A stretch of DNA of 64,000 bases, taken from SSF14 sp046331245 (GTDB lineage: Bacteria; Actinomycetota; Acidimicrobiia; Acidimicrobiales; Microtrichaceae). Location: contig JAXLRH010000014.1 in NCBI GenBank assembly GCA_046331245.1, positions 29,541 to 93,540 on the forward strand, given 5' to 3'. Positions 17,454-25,900 of the stretch are shown here, in pieces. A program made the position numbers and the translations under genes. Position 1 is the stretch's first letter; every line of letters begins with the position of its first letter. A model generated the notes under the pieces. The model ran no database searches, was not told where the DNA came from, and saw nothing but the letters and a program-made list of their open reading frames with translations.

Positions 17454-18302
17454 GTGAAGAACACCGCCGTCACCACCACCAAGCGCACCGAGCGCGGAGC
17501 CAGCAAGCTCGCCATCGGTCTCGTCTCGCTCGGAAGCGGCCTCGCCCTGCTCATGACGCCCCTCGGTGCCAGCGGTCAGGCGAAGAGCATCGCCGACCTC
17601 GCCTCGTCGCAGATCACGATCGTGCAGACGGCCACCGATCCGGCGCCCAACGTCGACTGCGTGCCCGCCGCGCTCGCCATCATCAACGGCACCGTGACGC
17701 CCCAGCCGTTCGGCAACTCCTCGATCTTCCGGGTGAGCATCCACTCGACCGCACCGCTCTGCGAGCCGCTGCAGGCCAAGGCCGTCGTGTACTCGATGCC
17801 CGGCGGTCTCGCCCAGCCCTGGCCGCAGACCCTCAAAGAGGTGAAGACGTTCTCGATCAGCGTGGCCGGCGACACCGTCATCACGTTCGCGAAGGGCTGT
17901 GACCCGGTGCAGTTCGACGTCATCGCCGGCGATGCGCCCCAGGTGATCAACACCGGCTTCGACGCCGGCCTGCTGTTCCCCGGCAACCTCGAGACCGCCT
18001 TCCAGGATCCGGGCAAGTCCGGTGAGCAGTGCGTCGACAACTCGAGCACCAGCGCGCCGACCACCACGGCTCCCGTGACGACGACGACCGCCGTCGTGCT
18101 CTCCTCGACCACGATCAAGACCGGCACGACCACCACGACGGTGAAGCCCGCCGTGCTCTCGGCCACCACCACCCCGTCGTCGACCGCAGCGGCCGGCCTC
18201 GCAGCCACCGGCACGACGTCCCGGCCGTTCGCCCTCATCGGTGGCGGTCTGGTGCTCATCGGTCTTGCGTCGGTGCTGGCGTCACGCCGTCGCCTCGCCT
18301 GA
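17454..18302 (+). CDS. Secreted, C-terminally membrane-anchored surface protein
   Basis: A 282-residue protein with an N-terminal signal (basic start, hydrophobic segment about 18-38, A-S-G-Q-A cleavage region), a globular part with four Cys residues (about 60-190), a Thr/Ser-rich stalk (about 195-255), then L-A-A-T-G, a hydrophobic segment of about 20 residues and R-R-R-L-A. The tail has the order of a sortase signal (motif, membrane span, basic end) but L-A-A-T-G is not a canonical LPxTG and no sortase gene is in the window. Function is unknown. The GTG start at 17454 follows GGGAGC. The 150-base upstream region is AT-richer than its surroundings and probably holds the promoter. Confidence 0.78.
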   Translation: MKNTAVTTTKRTERGASKLAIGLVSLGSGLALLMTPLGASGQAKSIADLASSQITIVQTATDPAPNVDCVPAALAIINGTVTPQPFGNSSIFRVSIHSTAPLCEPLQAKAVVYSMPGGLAQPWPQTLKEVKTFSISVAGDTVITFAKGCDPVQFDVIAGDAPQVINTGFDAGLLFPGNLETAFQDPGKSGEQCVDNSSTSAPTTTAPVTTTTAVVLSSTTIKTGTTTTTVKPAVLSATTTPSSTAAAGLAATGTTSRPFALIGGGLVLIGLASVLASRRRLA

Positions 18303-18322
18303 CGATCTCCGGCGCACGCACG

Positions 18323-18387
18323 TCTGAGCCCGACTCCTTTCGGGCACCCGTGAGTCAGACGCCCGGGAGGGCGCTCAGCTGAGCGCA
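18323..18387 (+). terminator. Tandem hairpins after the surface-protein gene
   Basis: Two stem-loops follow the stop at 18302. The first is GTCTGA (18323) paired with TCAGAC (18356-18361) enclosing an inner GCCCGA/TCGGGC stem with a T-rich loop. The second is the perfect 16-base palindrome GCGCTCAGCTGAGCGC at 18372-18387. They separate two same-strand genes and probably end the upstream transcript. Confidence 0.55.
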
Positions 18388-18429
18388 CCCACGGCCGATA
18401 GGAACGCATCGCGCCGCGACCATGCACTC

Positions 18430-18843
18430 GTGACGGCCGCGCCACCCGAAGCCGAGATCGCCATGACCATGGAAGACTGCACGCCCGCCAGCCACGTCGC
18501 CGTGAGCCCGCGGGACGCGCGCCAGTTCGTTCGACGCACGCTCATCGCCGACGGTCACGGCGGGATCGTGGACGACGCCGAGCTCCTCGTGTCGGAGGTC
18601 GTGACCAACGCCGTGCTGCACGGTGGCGTCGTCGGAGCGCCCATCTCGATCGAGAGCACGAGCGACGGAGTCCGCATCGAGGTCGTCGATCCCGGCAGCA
18701 TGTTCGTCCCGACGACGAAGGCCGGCGACCTGCTGACGCCCGGCGGCCTGGGCCTCGGCATCGTCGAGTCGCTCGCCTCGCGCTGGGGCATCACGCCGAC
18801 CTACGAGGGCAAGGTCGTCTGGTTCGAGCTCACCGCCGGCTGA
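18430..18843 (+). CDS. RsbW-like ATP-binding regulatory protein (HATPase_c_2)
   Basis: A 137-residue GHKL-type ATPase domain protein. The N box is visible as L-L-V-S-E-V-V-T-N-A-V-L-H-G-G (about 55-70), the G1 box as V-V-D-P-G-S-M (about 90) and the G2 region as G-G-L-G-L-G-I-V. Proteins of this type are anti-sigma factor/serine kinases that phosphorylate an anti-anti-sigma partner. No SpoIIAA-type partner, sigma-B-type factor or PP2C phosphatase is adjacent, so the target is unknown. The start may be GTG at 18430 or ATG at 18463; the latter would shorten the N terminus by 11 residues without affecting the domain. Confidence 0.85.
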   Translation: MTAAPPEAEIAMTMEDCTPASHVAVSPRDARQFVRRTLIADGHGGIVDDAELLVSEVVTNAVLHGGVVGAPISIESTSDGVRIEVVDPGSMFVPTTKAGDLLTPGGLGLGIVESLASRWGITPTYEGKVVWFELTAG

Positions 18844-18861
18844 CGGCCCGGCGCCGCCCGC

Positions 18862-19449
18862 TCAGCAGGGCGTGAGGACGAACGTGCGGAACGAGATGCT
18901 GGCCGCCGCGCCCGGGTACACGTCCTGACCGTCGTCGTGGTGGACGAAGTAGGTCTCGCCGGGCAGCGGGCTCGTGGAGTTGAAGGACAGCTGCCAACTT
19001 CCCTGGTGCTCGTCGACGGTGCCGCGCAGCGCCAGGGCGTAGCGGTGTCCGGCCACGACGTGGGCGCGCTGGGTGAGCGGAACGGCGACCTCGCCGGTCG
19101 TGAGGCCGGTGTGCGTGCCCGATCCGACCAGCGCGCCGAGATCGTGCGCTCCCGTCACGTCGTAGAGCTCCACGCCCAGCTCGCCGGGGCCCGTGAACTG
19201 GACGAACACGTGCACCTCGTTCAGCAGGCCGCTGCGCCCGGCGGTGAAGGTCTGCACCTGACGCCAGTGGTTGGACGTGACGAGGCCGCCGATGACCTCG
19301 ACCGGCGGGTTGTCGACATCGAGACGTTGCACCGGAGGCTGCGGCACGCACGCGGCCAGCAGCAACGAGCCGAGCCCGAGCAGCGCGGCAACGCCCGTGT
19401 GGCGGGAACGACGGATCCTGGAGACGGTGGCATCGGTCATGGGTGTCAT
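18862..19449 (-). CDS. Lipoprotein, function unknown
   Basis: A 195-residue secreted lipoprotein. ATG at 19449 is preceded by AAGGGA at good spacing; an in-frame ATG at 19440 is an alternative. After a basic N terminus, a hydrophobic stretch ends in L-L-A-A-C, the lipobox. The mature part is a predicted beta-rich domain with G-P-G-E-L-G-V-E-L-Y-D-V and H-R-Y-A-L-A-L-R-G segments, like carbohydrate-binding or jelly-roll modules, but I assign no family. It lies 59 bases after the FtsX-ectodomain protein gene on the same strand and may be in the ECF sigma operon. Confidence 0.8.
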   Translation of the reverse strand: MTPMTDATVSRIRRSRHTGVAALLGLGSLLLAACVPQPPVQRLDVDNPPVEVIGGLVTSNHWRQVQTFTAGRSGLLNEVHVFVQFTGPGELGVELYDVTGAHDLGALVGSGTHTGLTTGEVAVPLTQRAHVVAGHRYALALRGTVDEHQGSWQLSFNSTSPLPGETYFVHHDDGQDVYPGAAASISFRTFVLTPC

Positions 19450-19508
19450 CGTCGTCCCTTCGCTCGCCTCGCGCCACCGACGAAGGTCCCGACGGGAGAA
19501 CCCCCCGC

Positions 19509-20597
19509 TCAGCAGCTCCACGGCAGCTGGATCCGACCGGTGAGCGTCGCGAGTCGGATCGTGGTGCCCGGCGGGACCGGGGGTGTGGGCGCCCCGGCCG
19601 CGAGGACCAGGGTGGAGGGCTCGGTCACGGTCTCGAGTCGGAGGGAGGCATCCAGACCGACGACGAGGCGGAACGAGTCGCTCAGCAGCACCCCGGGGCA
19701 GGTCGGTCCGGCGCTTGCCTGGACCTGCACGACGTACGTCTCGGCGACGAGCGGCAGGCGGCCATCGGCTCCCGCAGCGATGGGCGCGCCGGTGGTCGGG
19801 GACAGCACCTGGACGACGAGCCCGTCGAGAGCGGGTGCGGTCGTCGGATCCACGCAGCTCGCGGTGGGCGGGCAGCTCGGCACGGCGTCGATGTCAAGGC
19901 GGACGTGGACCCTCCCCCTGCCATCGGTCGCCGACACGGCCGTCGTGGTCGTTGCGCCTCCCAGGACCAGGCCAACGACCGCCTCCTCCGCGGCGCCGCG
20001 AGGGCACGCACCCGATCCACTCGGTCCCGACGGTCGGTCGTCGGGTCCCCGGGAGTCGACGGTGTACACCCCGGGCATCGCCGTGAGGTCACCGACGAGC
20101 GACGCCGTGGCGGCCACGTCAGCGAGGACGACCTGGTACGACGTGGGGAGATCCTCGGCTCGGATCGCCCCGATCATCTCCGGCCTCGACGAGCGGAAGA
20201 TCTGCTTGAACAGCTCGAACGTCGCGCCATCGTCGAGGTACCGGGACGAGCGGACTCGAGGATCGTGCGCCAACCGAGCGCCCACCGCGTCGATCGACTC
20301 GGGGGTCGCCCCCGGATTCATGTACACGATGACGTCGGCGTCGGCCCACTGGCGGCAGCGGCCGGCGCCCGGCGCCGTGGTGGACGGTGCCCCGGCGATC
20401 ACGCGCTGCGACCCACCCGCCGGCCACAGGGCGACCGTCGATGTCACGGCGAGCACGACCGCTGCGCCACCGAGTGCCGCCCGTCGGCGATGCGTGCGTC
20501 GCCGGGAACGACGCTCGACGATCTCGATGCCGGGATCGTCGGGGGTCCACCCCTTCAACTCGGCTGCCGCGTCGGCGGCGCGATCCTCAAACGTCAT
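19509..20597 (-). CDS. Membrane protein with FtsX-ectodomain-like region, probable anti-sigma factor
   Basis: A 362-residue single-pass membrane protein. Residues 1-38 are cytoplasmic and basic at the end (R-R-S-R-R-R-T-H-R-R-R). A hydrophobic span (about 40-60) follows. The region about 85-185 (A-D-V-I-V-Y-M-N-P-G-A-T, D-P-R-V-R-S-S-R-Y-L, L-P-T-S-Y-Q-V-V) matches the extracellular domain of cell-division protein FtsX, but the FtsX permease core is absent. The rest is a beta-rich extracytoplasmic part. Its start overlaps the sigma factor stop in ATGA, so the pair is translationally coupled, which is the usual place of an anti-sigma factor. That role is inferred from position and topology; no zinc anti-sigma motif is present. 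Confidence 0.82.
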   Translation of the reverse strand: MTFEDRAADAAAELKGWTPDDPGIEIVERRSRRRTHRRRAALGGAAVVLAVTSTVALWPAGGSQRVIAGAPSTTAPGAGRCRQWADADVIVYMNPGATPESIDAVGARLAHDPRVRSSRYLDDGATFELFKQIFRSSRPEMIGAIRAEDLPTSYQVVLADVAATASLVGDLTAMPGVYTVDSRGPDDRPSGPSGSGACPRGAAEEAVVGLVLGGATTTTAVSATDGRGRVHVRLDIDAVPSCPPTASCVDPTTAPALDGLVVQVLSPTTGAPIAAGADGRLPLVAETYVVQVQASAGPTCPGVLLSDSFRLVVGLDASLRLETVTEPSTLVLAAGAPTPPVPPGTTIRLATLTGRIQLPWSC

Positions 20598-21166
20598 GAC
20601 GGGTCCTCCTCGTCGAGATCGGCCTCGAGCCGCGCTGCGAGGGCACTGCGGGCGGCGTGAAGATGGGATCGAACGGTCGCCGGGTCACGGCCGAGCGTCG
20701 CCGCGATCTCAACGGCCTGAAGATCGGCGGCGTAGCGAAGCGCCACCACCTGTGCCTGCCGCGGTGGCAGCGATCGAACCGCCGCCCAGAACTCCGATGC
20801 TGCGTCCGACACGGCAATGGCGTCGTCGGCGACCGGACGGAGCGAGCCGAGTCGCAGCAGCGCTGCCGCCTCGCGCCGCAGTCGACGCGTTCGGCTGTAC
20901 ACGAGGTTCAGACAGACATGGCGACACCAACCGAGGGGCGATTCCAGGGTCGACACCCGCGCCCACAGCGTCAGCGCCCGGCTGAGGGTCTCCTGCGCCA
21001 GGTCCTCGGCGTCGCCGACCGAGCCCGTGAGAACGAGGCCGAGACGCACGAGGCCGGGGTACGCCTCGGCGTAGAACACGCCGAAGGACCGATCGATGAC
21101 GCCAGCCGCCGACTGCCCGGCCGTCCGGTTCATCGCCTGCTCGATCGCTGCGGTCGTTCCACCCAT
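20594..21166 (-). CDS. ECF RNA polymerase sigma factor (SigE-like)
   Basis: A 190-residue extracytoplasmic-function sigma factor. Region 2 runs from F-Y-A-E-A-Y-P-G-L-V-R-L through D-A-E-D-L-A-Q-E-T-L-S-R-A-L (about 30-75). Region 4 is P-P-R-Q-A-Q-V-V-A-L-R-Y-A-A-D-L (about 135) and the helix-turn-helix ends with R-S-H-L-H-A-A-R. It heads an operon with the membrane protein and perhaps the lipoprotein downstream. A GAAC-N17-CGTG element just upstream fits an autoregulated ECF promoter. The signal sensed is unknown. Confidence 0.93.
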   Translation of the reverse strand: MGGTTAAIEQAMNRTAGQSAAGVIDRSFGVFYAEAYPGLVRLGLVLTGSVGDAEDLAQETLSRALTLWARVSTLESPLGWCRHVCLNLVYSRTRRLRREAAALLRLGSLRPVADDAIAVSDAASEFWAAVRSLPPRQAQVVALRYAADLQAVEIAATLGRDPATVRSHLHAARSALAARLEADLDEEDPS

Positions 21167-21174
21167 CGACTTCC

Positions 21175-21201
21175 TACACGCCGGAGCGGTGCGAAACGTT
21201 C
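21175..21201 (-). promoter_or_regulatory. Candidate autoregulated ECF promoter
   Basis: On the minus strand GAAC (21201-21198), 17 bases, then CGTGTA (21180-21175), 8 bases before the ATG at 21166. This fits the ECF pattern GGAAC-N16-18-CGT. Transcription would start within a few bases of the start codon. Confidence 0.45.
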
Positions 21202-21255
21202 AGGAGGCCGCGCAACGGTCGACCGGTCGCAGCTCCCCGAGGAGCCCGGAAAGGA

Positions 21256-21285
21256 CGAAACCCCCGCCGGAGCGGGGGCTTCGTA
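21256..21285 (-). terminator. Terminator after tRNA-Val
   Basis: A perfect 12-base-arm hairpin, ACGAAGCCCCCGC on the minus strand paired with its complement GCGGGGGTTTCGT around a 4-base loop. It begins just after the tRNA 3' end, so it probably stops tRNA-Val transcription before the sigma factor promoter. Confidence 0.75.
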
Positions 21286-21289
21286 CGGG

Positions 21290-21363
21290 TGGGCCGTAAG
21301 GGATTCGAACCCCTGACCCCCTGCGCGTCATGCAGGTGCGCTAGCCAACTGCGCCAACGGCCC
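21290..21363 (-). tRNA. tRNA-Val (GAC)
   Basis: The 74-base sequence folds with acceptor GGGCCGT/ACGGCCC, a D arm (GCGC...GCGC), anticodon stem CCTGC/GCAGG and loop ATGACGC giving anticodon GAC, and a T arm containing GGTTCGAATCC. CCA is not encoded. Its 5' end overlaps the last 23 bases of the upstream same-strand membrane protein gene. Confidence 0.93.
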
Positions 21364-22075
21364 GTGGAGGCGTCACGTTAGCAGGTCGACTTCGGCGCGC
21401 CGTCAACACCGCGCCGATGAAGACCATCAACGAGCCCGACATCATCACGAACGGGCCGCCCTCGATCGTCACCGAGATGCCGGGTCGACCGCCGAGGATG
21501 TCGACGAACTGGTAGCCGACGGTGCCGAGCAGCAGCACGCCGGCCCCGATCGCCGCGACCCGCGGCACGCTCCACCGCATGCCGGCGATCGTGGGCGCCA
21601 CGCTGACGGCGGCGGCAACGGCGAGTATCAGGAGTGTCGGCCCCCAACTGCGGTCGTCCACGAGGTTGTTCCAGCCGTTGCCGGCCCGCCGGCCGTACCC
21701 GAGCACGTCGATCACGTACCACGGGAGGAAGGTGCCGAGCGTGACGACCGCTGCGCCGAACGCCGCGAACGCGGCACCGGCCCGCTGCCAGCCGGTGACG
21801 CCGACAGCCTGCACCGTGAAGGCGACGGCGGGAGTCGGGCCGACCACCGGTGGCCGGAGCGGCACGCCGTAGGCGGGTGCGGTGCGTCCGCCGTAGCCCC
21901 CGAGCGGCACCGACGGCGTCGGGACGTACGCGATGCGCGGCGGGGCCGGCGTCGACGCCACGAACGCCGGCTGAGGCGCCCAACCGTCGGGCGGAACCCA
22001 TGGCGGGGGCACGGCGGTCGAGAACGCCGGTGGCTCGGCGGGCAGTTCGGGCATGGGATCCGGGGGCGGTTGCAT
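21341..22075 (-). CDS. Proline-rich membrane protein with about four transmembrane segments
   Basis: A 244-residue protein starting at ATG 22075. The first 80 residues are Pro/Ala/Val-rich and probably cytoplasmic. Four hydrophobic segments follow (about 95-120, 145-165, 175-195 and 215-235), with a charged loop R-R-A-G-N-G-W-N-N between the first two. No known family is recognised; many actinobacteria have similar Pro-rich four-span proteins. Its last seven codons and stop lie within the 5' end of tRNA-Val on the same strand, so processing of the tRNA would cut off the 3' end of this message. It could read from the same transcript as tRNA-Cys upstream. Confidence 0.75.
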   Translation of the reverse strand: MQPPPDPMPELPAEPPAFSTAVPPPWVPPDGWAPQPAFVASTPAPPRIAYVPTPSVPLGGYGGRTAPAYGVPLRPPVVGPTPAVAFTVQAVGVTGWQRAGAAFAAFGAAVVTLGTFLPWYVIDVLGYGRRAGNGWNNLVDDRSWGPTLLILAVAAAVSVAPTIAGMRWSVPRVAAIGAGVLLLGTVGYQFVDILGGRPGISVTIEGGPFVMMSGSLMVFIGAVLTARRSRPANVTPPRAVGAVG

Positions 22076-22131
22076 GGGACTCAACCTTCGACGCGGGACC
22101 CGCCCGTCACCCGACGGGCATGGCGAAAGAG

Positions 22132-22202
22132 AGGCGACGACCGGATTCGAACCGGTGTACAAGGCTTTGCAGGCCTCTGCCTAACCACTCGGCCACGTCG
22201 CC
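22132..22202 (-). tRNA. tRNA-Cys (GCA)
   Basis: Seventy-one bases with acceptor GGCGACG/CGTCGCC, anticodon stem AGGC/GCCT with loop CTGCAAA (anticodon GCA), a T arm with GGTTCGAATCC and discriminator U, the identity base of tRNA-Cys. CCA is not encoded. Confidence 0.94.
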
Positions 22203-22270
22203 AGATCGACCACCCTACCCGACAGCCCGCCGACATTGCAGAGTGACGACGGGAACACGGCGAGTGTCAT

Positions 22271-22276
22271 TATCCT
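22271..22276 (+). promoter_or_regulatory. Leaderless-type -10 box for the proline-rich protein
   Basis: TATCCT lies 6 bases before the GTG at 22283. An in-frame GTG at 22277 is directly adjacent to the box, so 22283 is the better start if transcription is leaderless. Confidence 0.45.
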
Positions 22277-22282
22277 GTGCTG

Positions 22283-22906
22283 GTGCAGCAGCCCGATCCC
22301 GAGGACGACGGTTGGGCCGACGTCGCTCCCAGCGGCGAGCCCCGCGTCGATCTGCCGCCACCCTTCGAACATCGCGTGCTCCCCGACGAGGAGCACGTGC
22401 CCTTCGACATGGATTTCATCGCCCGGGCGCTCGCCCAAGTGGTCGGTGAGTACCCCTTCCCGACGCCGGCGCCCGCGCCTGCCGCACCGGCTCCAGCAGC
22501 ACCGACACCGGTCGCACCGACACCAGCAGCAGCCGAGCCCGAACCGGAGCTCGAGCCCGAACCCGCTCCTGCGCCCGAACCCGTCGTCGCGGCACCGCCC
22601 GCCCCTGCTCCCGAACCCGAGCCCGTCTCCGACGAGCGGCCCGAGCCGGTCGCCGAGCTCCTCGGCCCCGACGGGCGCCTGTTCCGCGCCGCTCCGCCCC
22701 GCCAGAGCGGGTGCAGCCGAACCGCTTCGGCGGCATCCGGGTCGCGCTCCGCACGCTGCTGCGCCAGCGGCGCCGCATGCTGCTGTCGATCATCGCCGTG
22801 GCGCTGGGCGTGGGCTATCTCGCCGGCTCGCTGTCGCTGCTCCAACGGGTCGGCGCCGGGCTCGCCGCCCAGGCCGGGGCCGACAGCGAGCGCGCCGACC
22901 TCGTGA
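22283..22906 (+). CDS. Acidic proline-rich protein, frame lost at the permease junction
   Basis: The visible coding part is about 143 residues: a short acidic N-terminal region (D-P-E-D-D-G-W-A-D near the start, F-D-M-D-F-I-A-R-A-L near 45) then a Pro/Ala/Glu repeat region. Codon usage supports this frame up to about 22700; after that the residues become Arg/Ser/Ala-rich shadow of the permease frame, so the stop at 22906 is not a natural end. One extra C in the run at 22697-22700 would join it in frame to the permease as A-P-P-P-P-E-R-V-Q-P-N-R. It is therefore either a cytoplasmic N-terminal extension of the permease or a separate small protein whose stop was lost. Function unknown. Confidence 0.55.
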   Translation: MQQPDPEDDGWADVAPSGEPRVDLPPPFEHRVLPDEEHVPFDMDFIARALAQVVGEYPFPTPAPAPAAPAPAAPTPVAPTPAAAEPEPELEPEPAPAPEPVVAAPPAPAPEPEPVSDERPEPVAELLGPDGRLFRAAPPRQSGCSRTASAASGSRSARCCASGAACCCRSSPWRWAWAISPARCRCSNGSAPGSPPRPGPTASAPTS

Positions 22907-25900
22907 TCGAGGGGACGATCGCCGACGACGGCCCGCTGCAGCAGGTGCGCAAGCTCGTGCCCGATTCGATCGCCGAGACCGTGCGCTCGATTCCCGGCGT
23001 CGCAGCGGTGGAGCCGCGACTCGAGAGCAACTCGACCCTGATCATCGGCGACAACGGTCGTCCGGTCGTCCGCCTCGGCCTCACCGAGCGCCCGCTCGGC
23101 GCCAACTATCCCACCGACCCCGGCCTCAACCCGTACCGGTTCGTGGGGAGTGGTCGTGCCCCGAGGACCGACAGCGAGGTCGTCATCGACCGCCGGTCGG
23201 CCGCAATCGCCGGGGTGAAGGTCGGCCAGGAGGTCACCATCACCGGCAAGGTCGACCCGAAGCGCTTCACGGTGACCGGCATCGTCGAGATGACCACCGG
23301 CGACCTTCCGGCCGGCTCGTCCCTCGCCCTCTTCGAGACCGAGGCGGCACGCCCCCTCTTCGAGCTCGGCACCGACGACAACGCGATCGCGATCAGGCTC
23401 GCCCGCGGCGCCGACCGCGACGCGGTGGCCGCCAAGATCCGCGCAGTCGTCTACTCCGGCGCCGAGGTCAGCACCGGCGCCGAGTACGCCGACCACCGTC
23501 AGGCCTCGCTCGAGAAGAGCTTCACGCTCATCCGGGCGCTGCTCGTCGGCTTCGCCGGTCTCGCCCTCGTCGTGGGCGCCTTCACCGTCGCGAACTCGAT
23601 GGCCCTCCTCTTCGACCACCGGCGCCGTGGCTTCGCCATGCTCCGTCTGATGGGCGCATCGCCGTCCCAGCTCGTGGGTGCGGCGACGGCCGAGGCGCTG
23701 ATCGGCGGAGTGATCGCCGGGATCGTCGGCCTCGGCCTGGGGCTCGGCGTCGGCGCGGCGATCGAACGGCTGATCCAGTCCATGGGCACGCCCCTCCCGG
23801 TCGCCGGCTCGCCGCTGACCTGGTGGATCCCCGTGGTGGCCGTGCTGGTCGGCGCGGCGGTGACGATGATCACCGCGCTCAGTCCCGCTCGTCATGCATC
23901 GCGCACCCCGCCCGTCCACGCCGTCACCGGAGCCGACGATCGGCCGACCGGCGTCTCACCGGCCGTCGTGGCCGCACGCTGGATCGCCACCGTCGTCGTG
24001 CTCGGCGGGGGCGCCGCAATCGCCGGTCAGCTGCTCGGGGGCGGATCGGTCGCGCTCGTCGCCGGCGCGGCCGGTGCCGCCGTCGCCCTCGTGTTGATCG
24101 TCCTCCCCCGGCTGCTCAGCGGTGTCGTCGGCATGGCGACGTCGGTCCTGCTGGGCCAGTCGGTGGCGCTCCGACGCATGAGCACCCTCCGATCGCGTCA
24201 GGCGCGGACCCGTGCGGCGTCGACCACCGCTGCGCTCCTGCTCGCGGCCGCCGTCGTGTCGGGCCTGACCGTGCTGTCGAGCAGCTTCCTCGAGTCGGTC
24301 GAGGGCCAGGTGACCGCATCGATCAAGGCGGACCTGGTGGTCGACTCCGCCACCTTCACCAAGGGCGGGCTCTCCGCCGCGCTCATCCCGGAGCTCCGGC
24401 GTCAGCCCGGCGTGGCCGCCGTCAGCGGGTGGCGCCCCGGCGCCGTCTATGTCGGCGCTCCGCTGTGGCGAGCCGGTGGGCTCGACGGCGCCTCGATGTT
24501 CAAGGTGCTCAACCTCGACGTGGAGGGCACCACGCCGTCGTCGTTCGGGGTCAACGACGTCGTGGTCAGCAAGACGCTCGCCGACGACCAGCACCTGAAG
24601 GTGGGCCAGCAGGTGCCGGTCGGCTTCCAGAACGGAATCGTCATGCATGCAACGGTGCGGGCGATCTTCCGCTCCCAGCTCAACGTGCTGCTCGGGGACG
24701 TGCTCATCGACTCGACCGTGATGGCCACGAACCTCCCGCAGAGCGTCGACGTGCTCGCCTTCGTCGACCTGACGAAGAACGCCCCCGCCACCGCCCGCCG
24801 CGACATCACGGCGCTGTCCGCCCGTTACGGCGGAGCGAACGTGCTCAAGCCCTCCCAACTCGTCTCGAAGCGGGCCGAGCTGCTCCGCGGCTTCGGTCGC
24901 GTCATCCAGTGGATGCTGGCGTTCTCGATCATCCTTGCTCTCATCGGCGTGGCCAACACGCTGCAGCTCGGCGTGAACGAGCGCCGCCGCGAGCTCGGCC
25001 TCATCCGTGCCGTCGGAGCGACCCGCGCCCAGGTGTTGCGACTGGTGATGGCGGAGGCGACAGCGCTGTCGCTCGTCGGGACGTTGTTCGGCCTCGTCAT
25101 CGGCGTCGGGGCCGCCTACGCCACCGTGGCCGCCTTGTCCGACTTCGGGCTCGACCGCTTCGTCGCGCCGCTGGGCACCCTGGTCGGCATCGTGGTCATC
25201 GCGATCGGCCTCGGCCTCGTGGGGGCGATCGTTCCCGCGCTGCGGGCGGCCGACATCCCGCTGCTCGACGCCATCGCCGACGGCGGGGACGAGCAGCGCC
25301 GCCCACGTCGCCTCCGGCACGCCCCGCCCGCCGCGTCCGATGGCGACCGGCCGCAGCCAACCGCTAACGTCGATCAGTCCGTCACCGCCCGCTCCCGGCA
25401 GGCTCCGACGCCCGTCACCGAGGTCCACATGGCACTGCGCTGTTACAACTGCGGCCACGAGCCGGGCGACGGTGACACGTGCGTGGTGTGCGGCGCCACC
25501 CAGGCCGCGACGCCGGTCGGGATGTTCACGCTCCGCCAGGACGCACCGGTGGACGCCGGCCAGCCGCCGGCGTACAACCCCGCCGGATCCACCCCGCCGA
25601 TCTCGGTCTCGTTCGGTGCCGACATCGTCGACGCTGCGGTCGTCGAGGACGGCGTGGTCGTCGAGACCGGGCCGAACGGGGAGAGCGCCGAGAGCGCGCC
25701 GACGGGCGATCATGCGAGCGAGCAGCCGATGTGGTCGGCGACCGACACCGGGCCCGCCGCCGCCACCCCGCCCCCGTACGTCGCGACCGAGGCCGGCACG
25801 GACGACATCGGGGCCACCCCGCCGCCGCCCCCGAGCTACGGCGTCGAGGCGCAGGCCGAGACCTCGGGCCAGTCGCTCGGCTCGATCTTCGACGGCAGGC

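Noticed and set aside
18372..18387. Operator for the RsbW-like gene
   Set aside because: The perfect palindrome lies directly after a first hairpin behind the surface-protein gene, so termination is the simpler reading.
21300..21340. tRNA-Met or other identity for the tRNA at 21290-21363
   Set aside because: The CAT in the sequence falls outside the anticodon position; the 7-base loop ATGACGC places GAC at 34-36, giving tRNA-Val.
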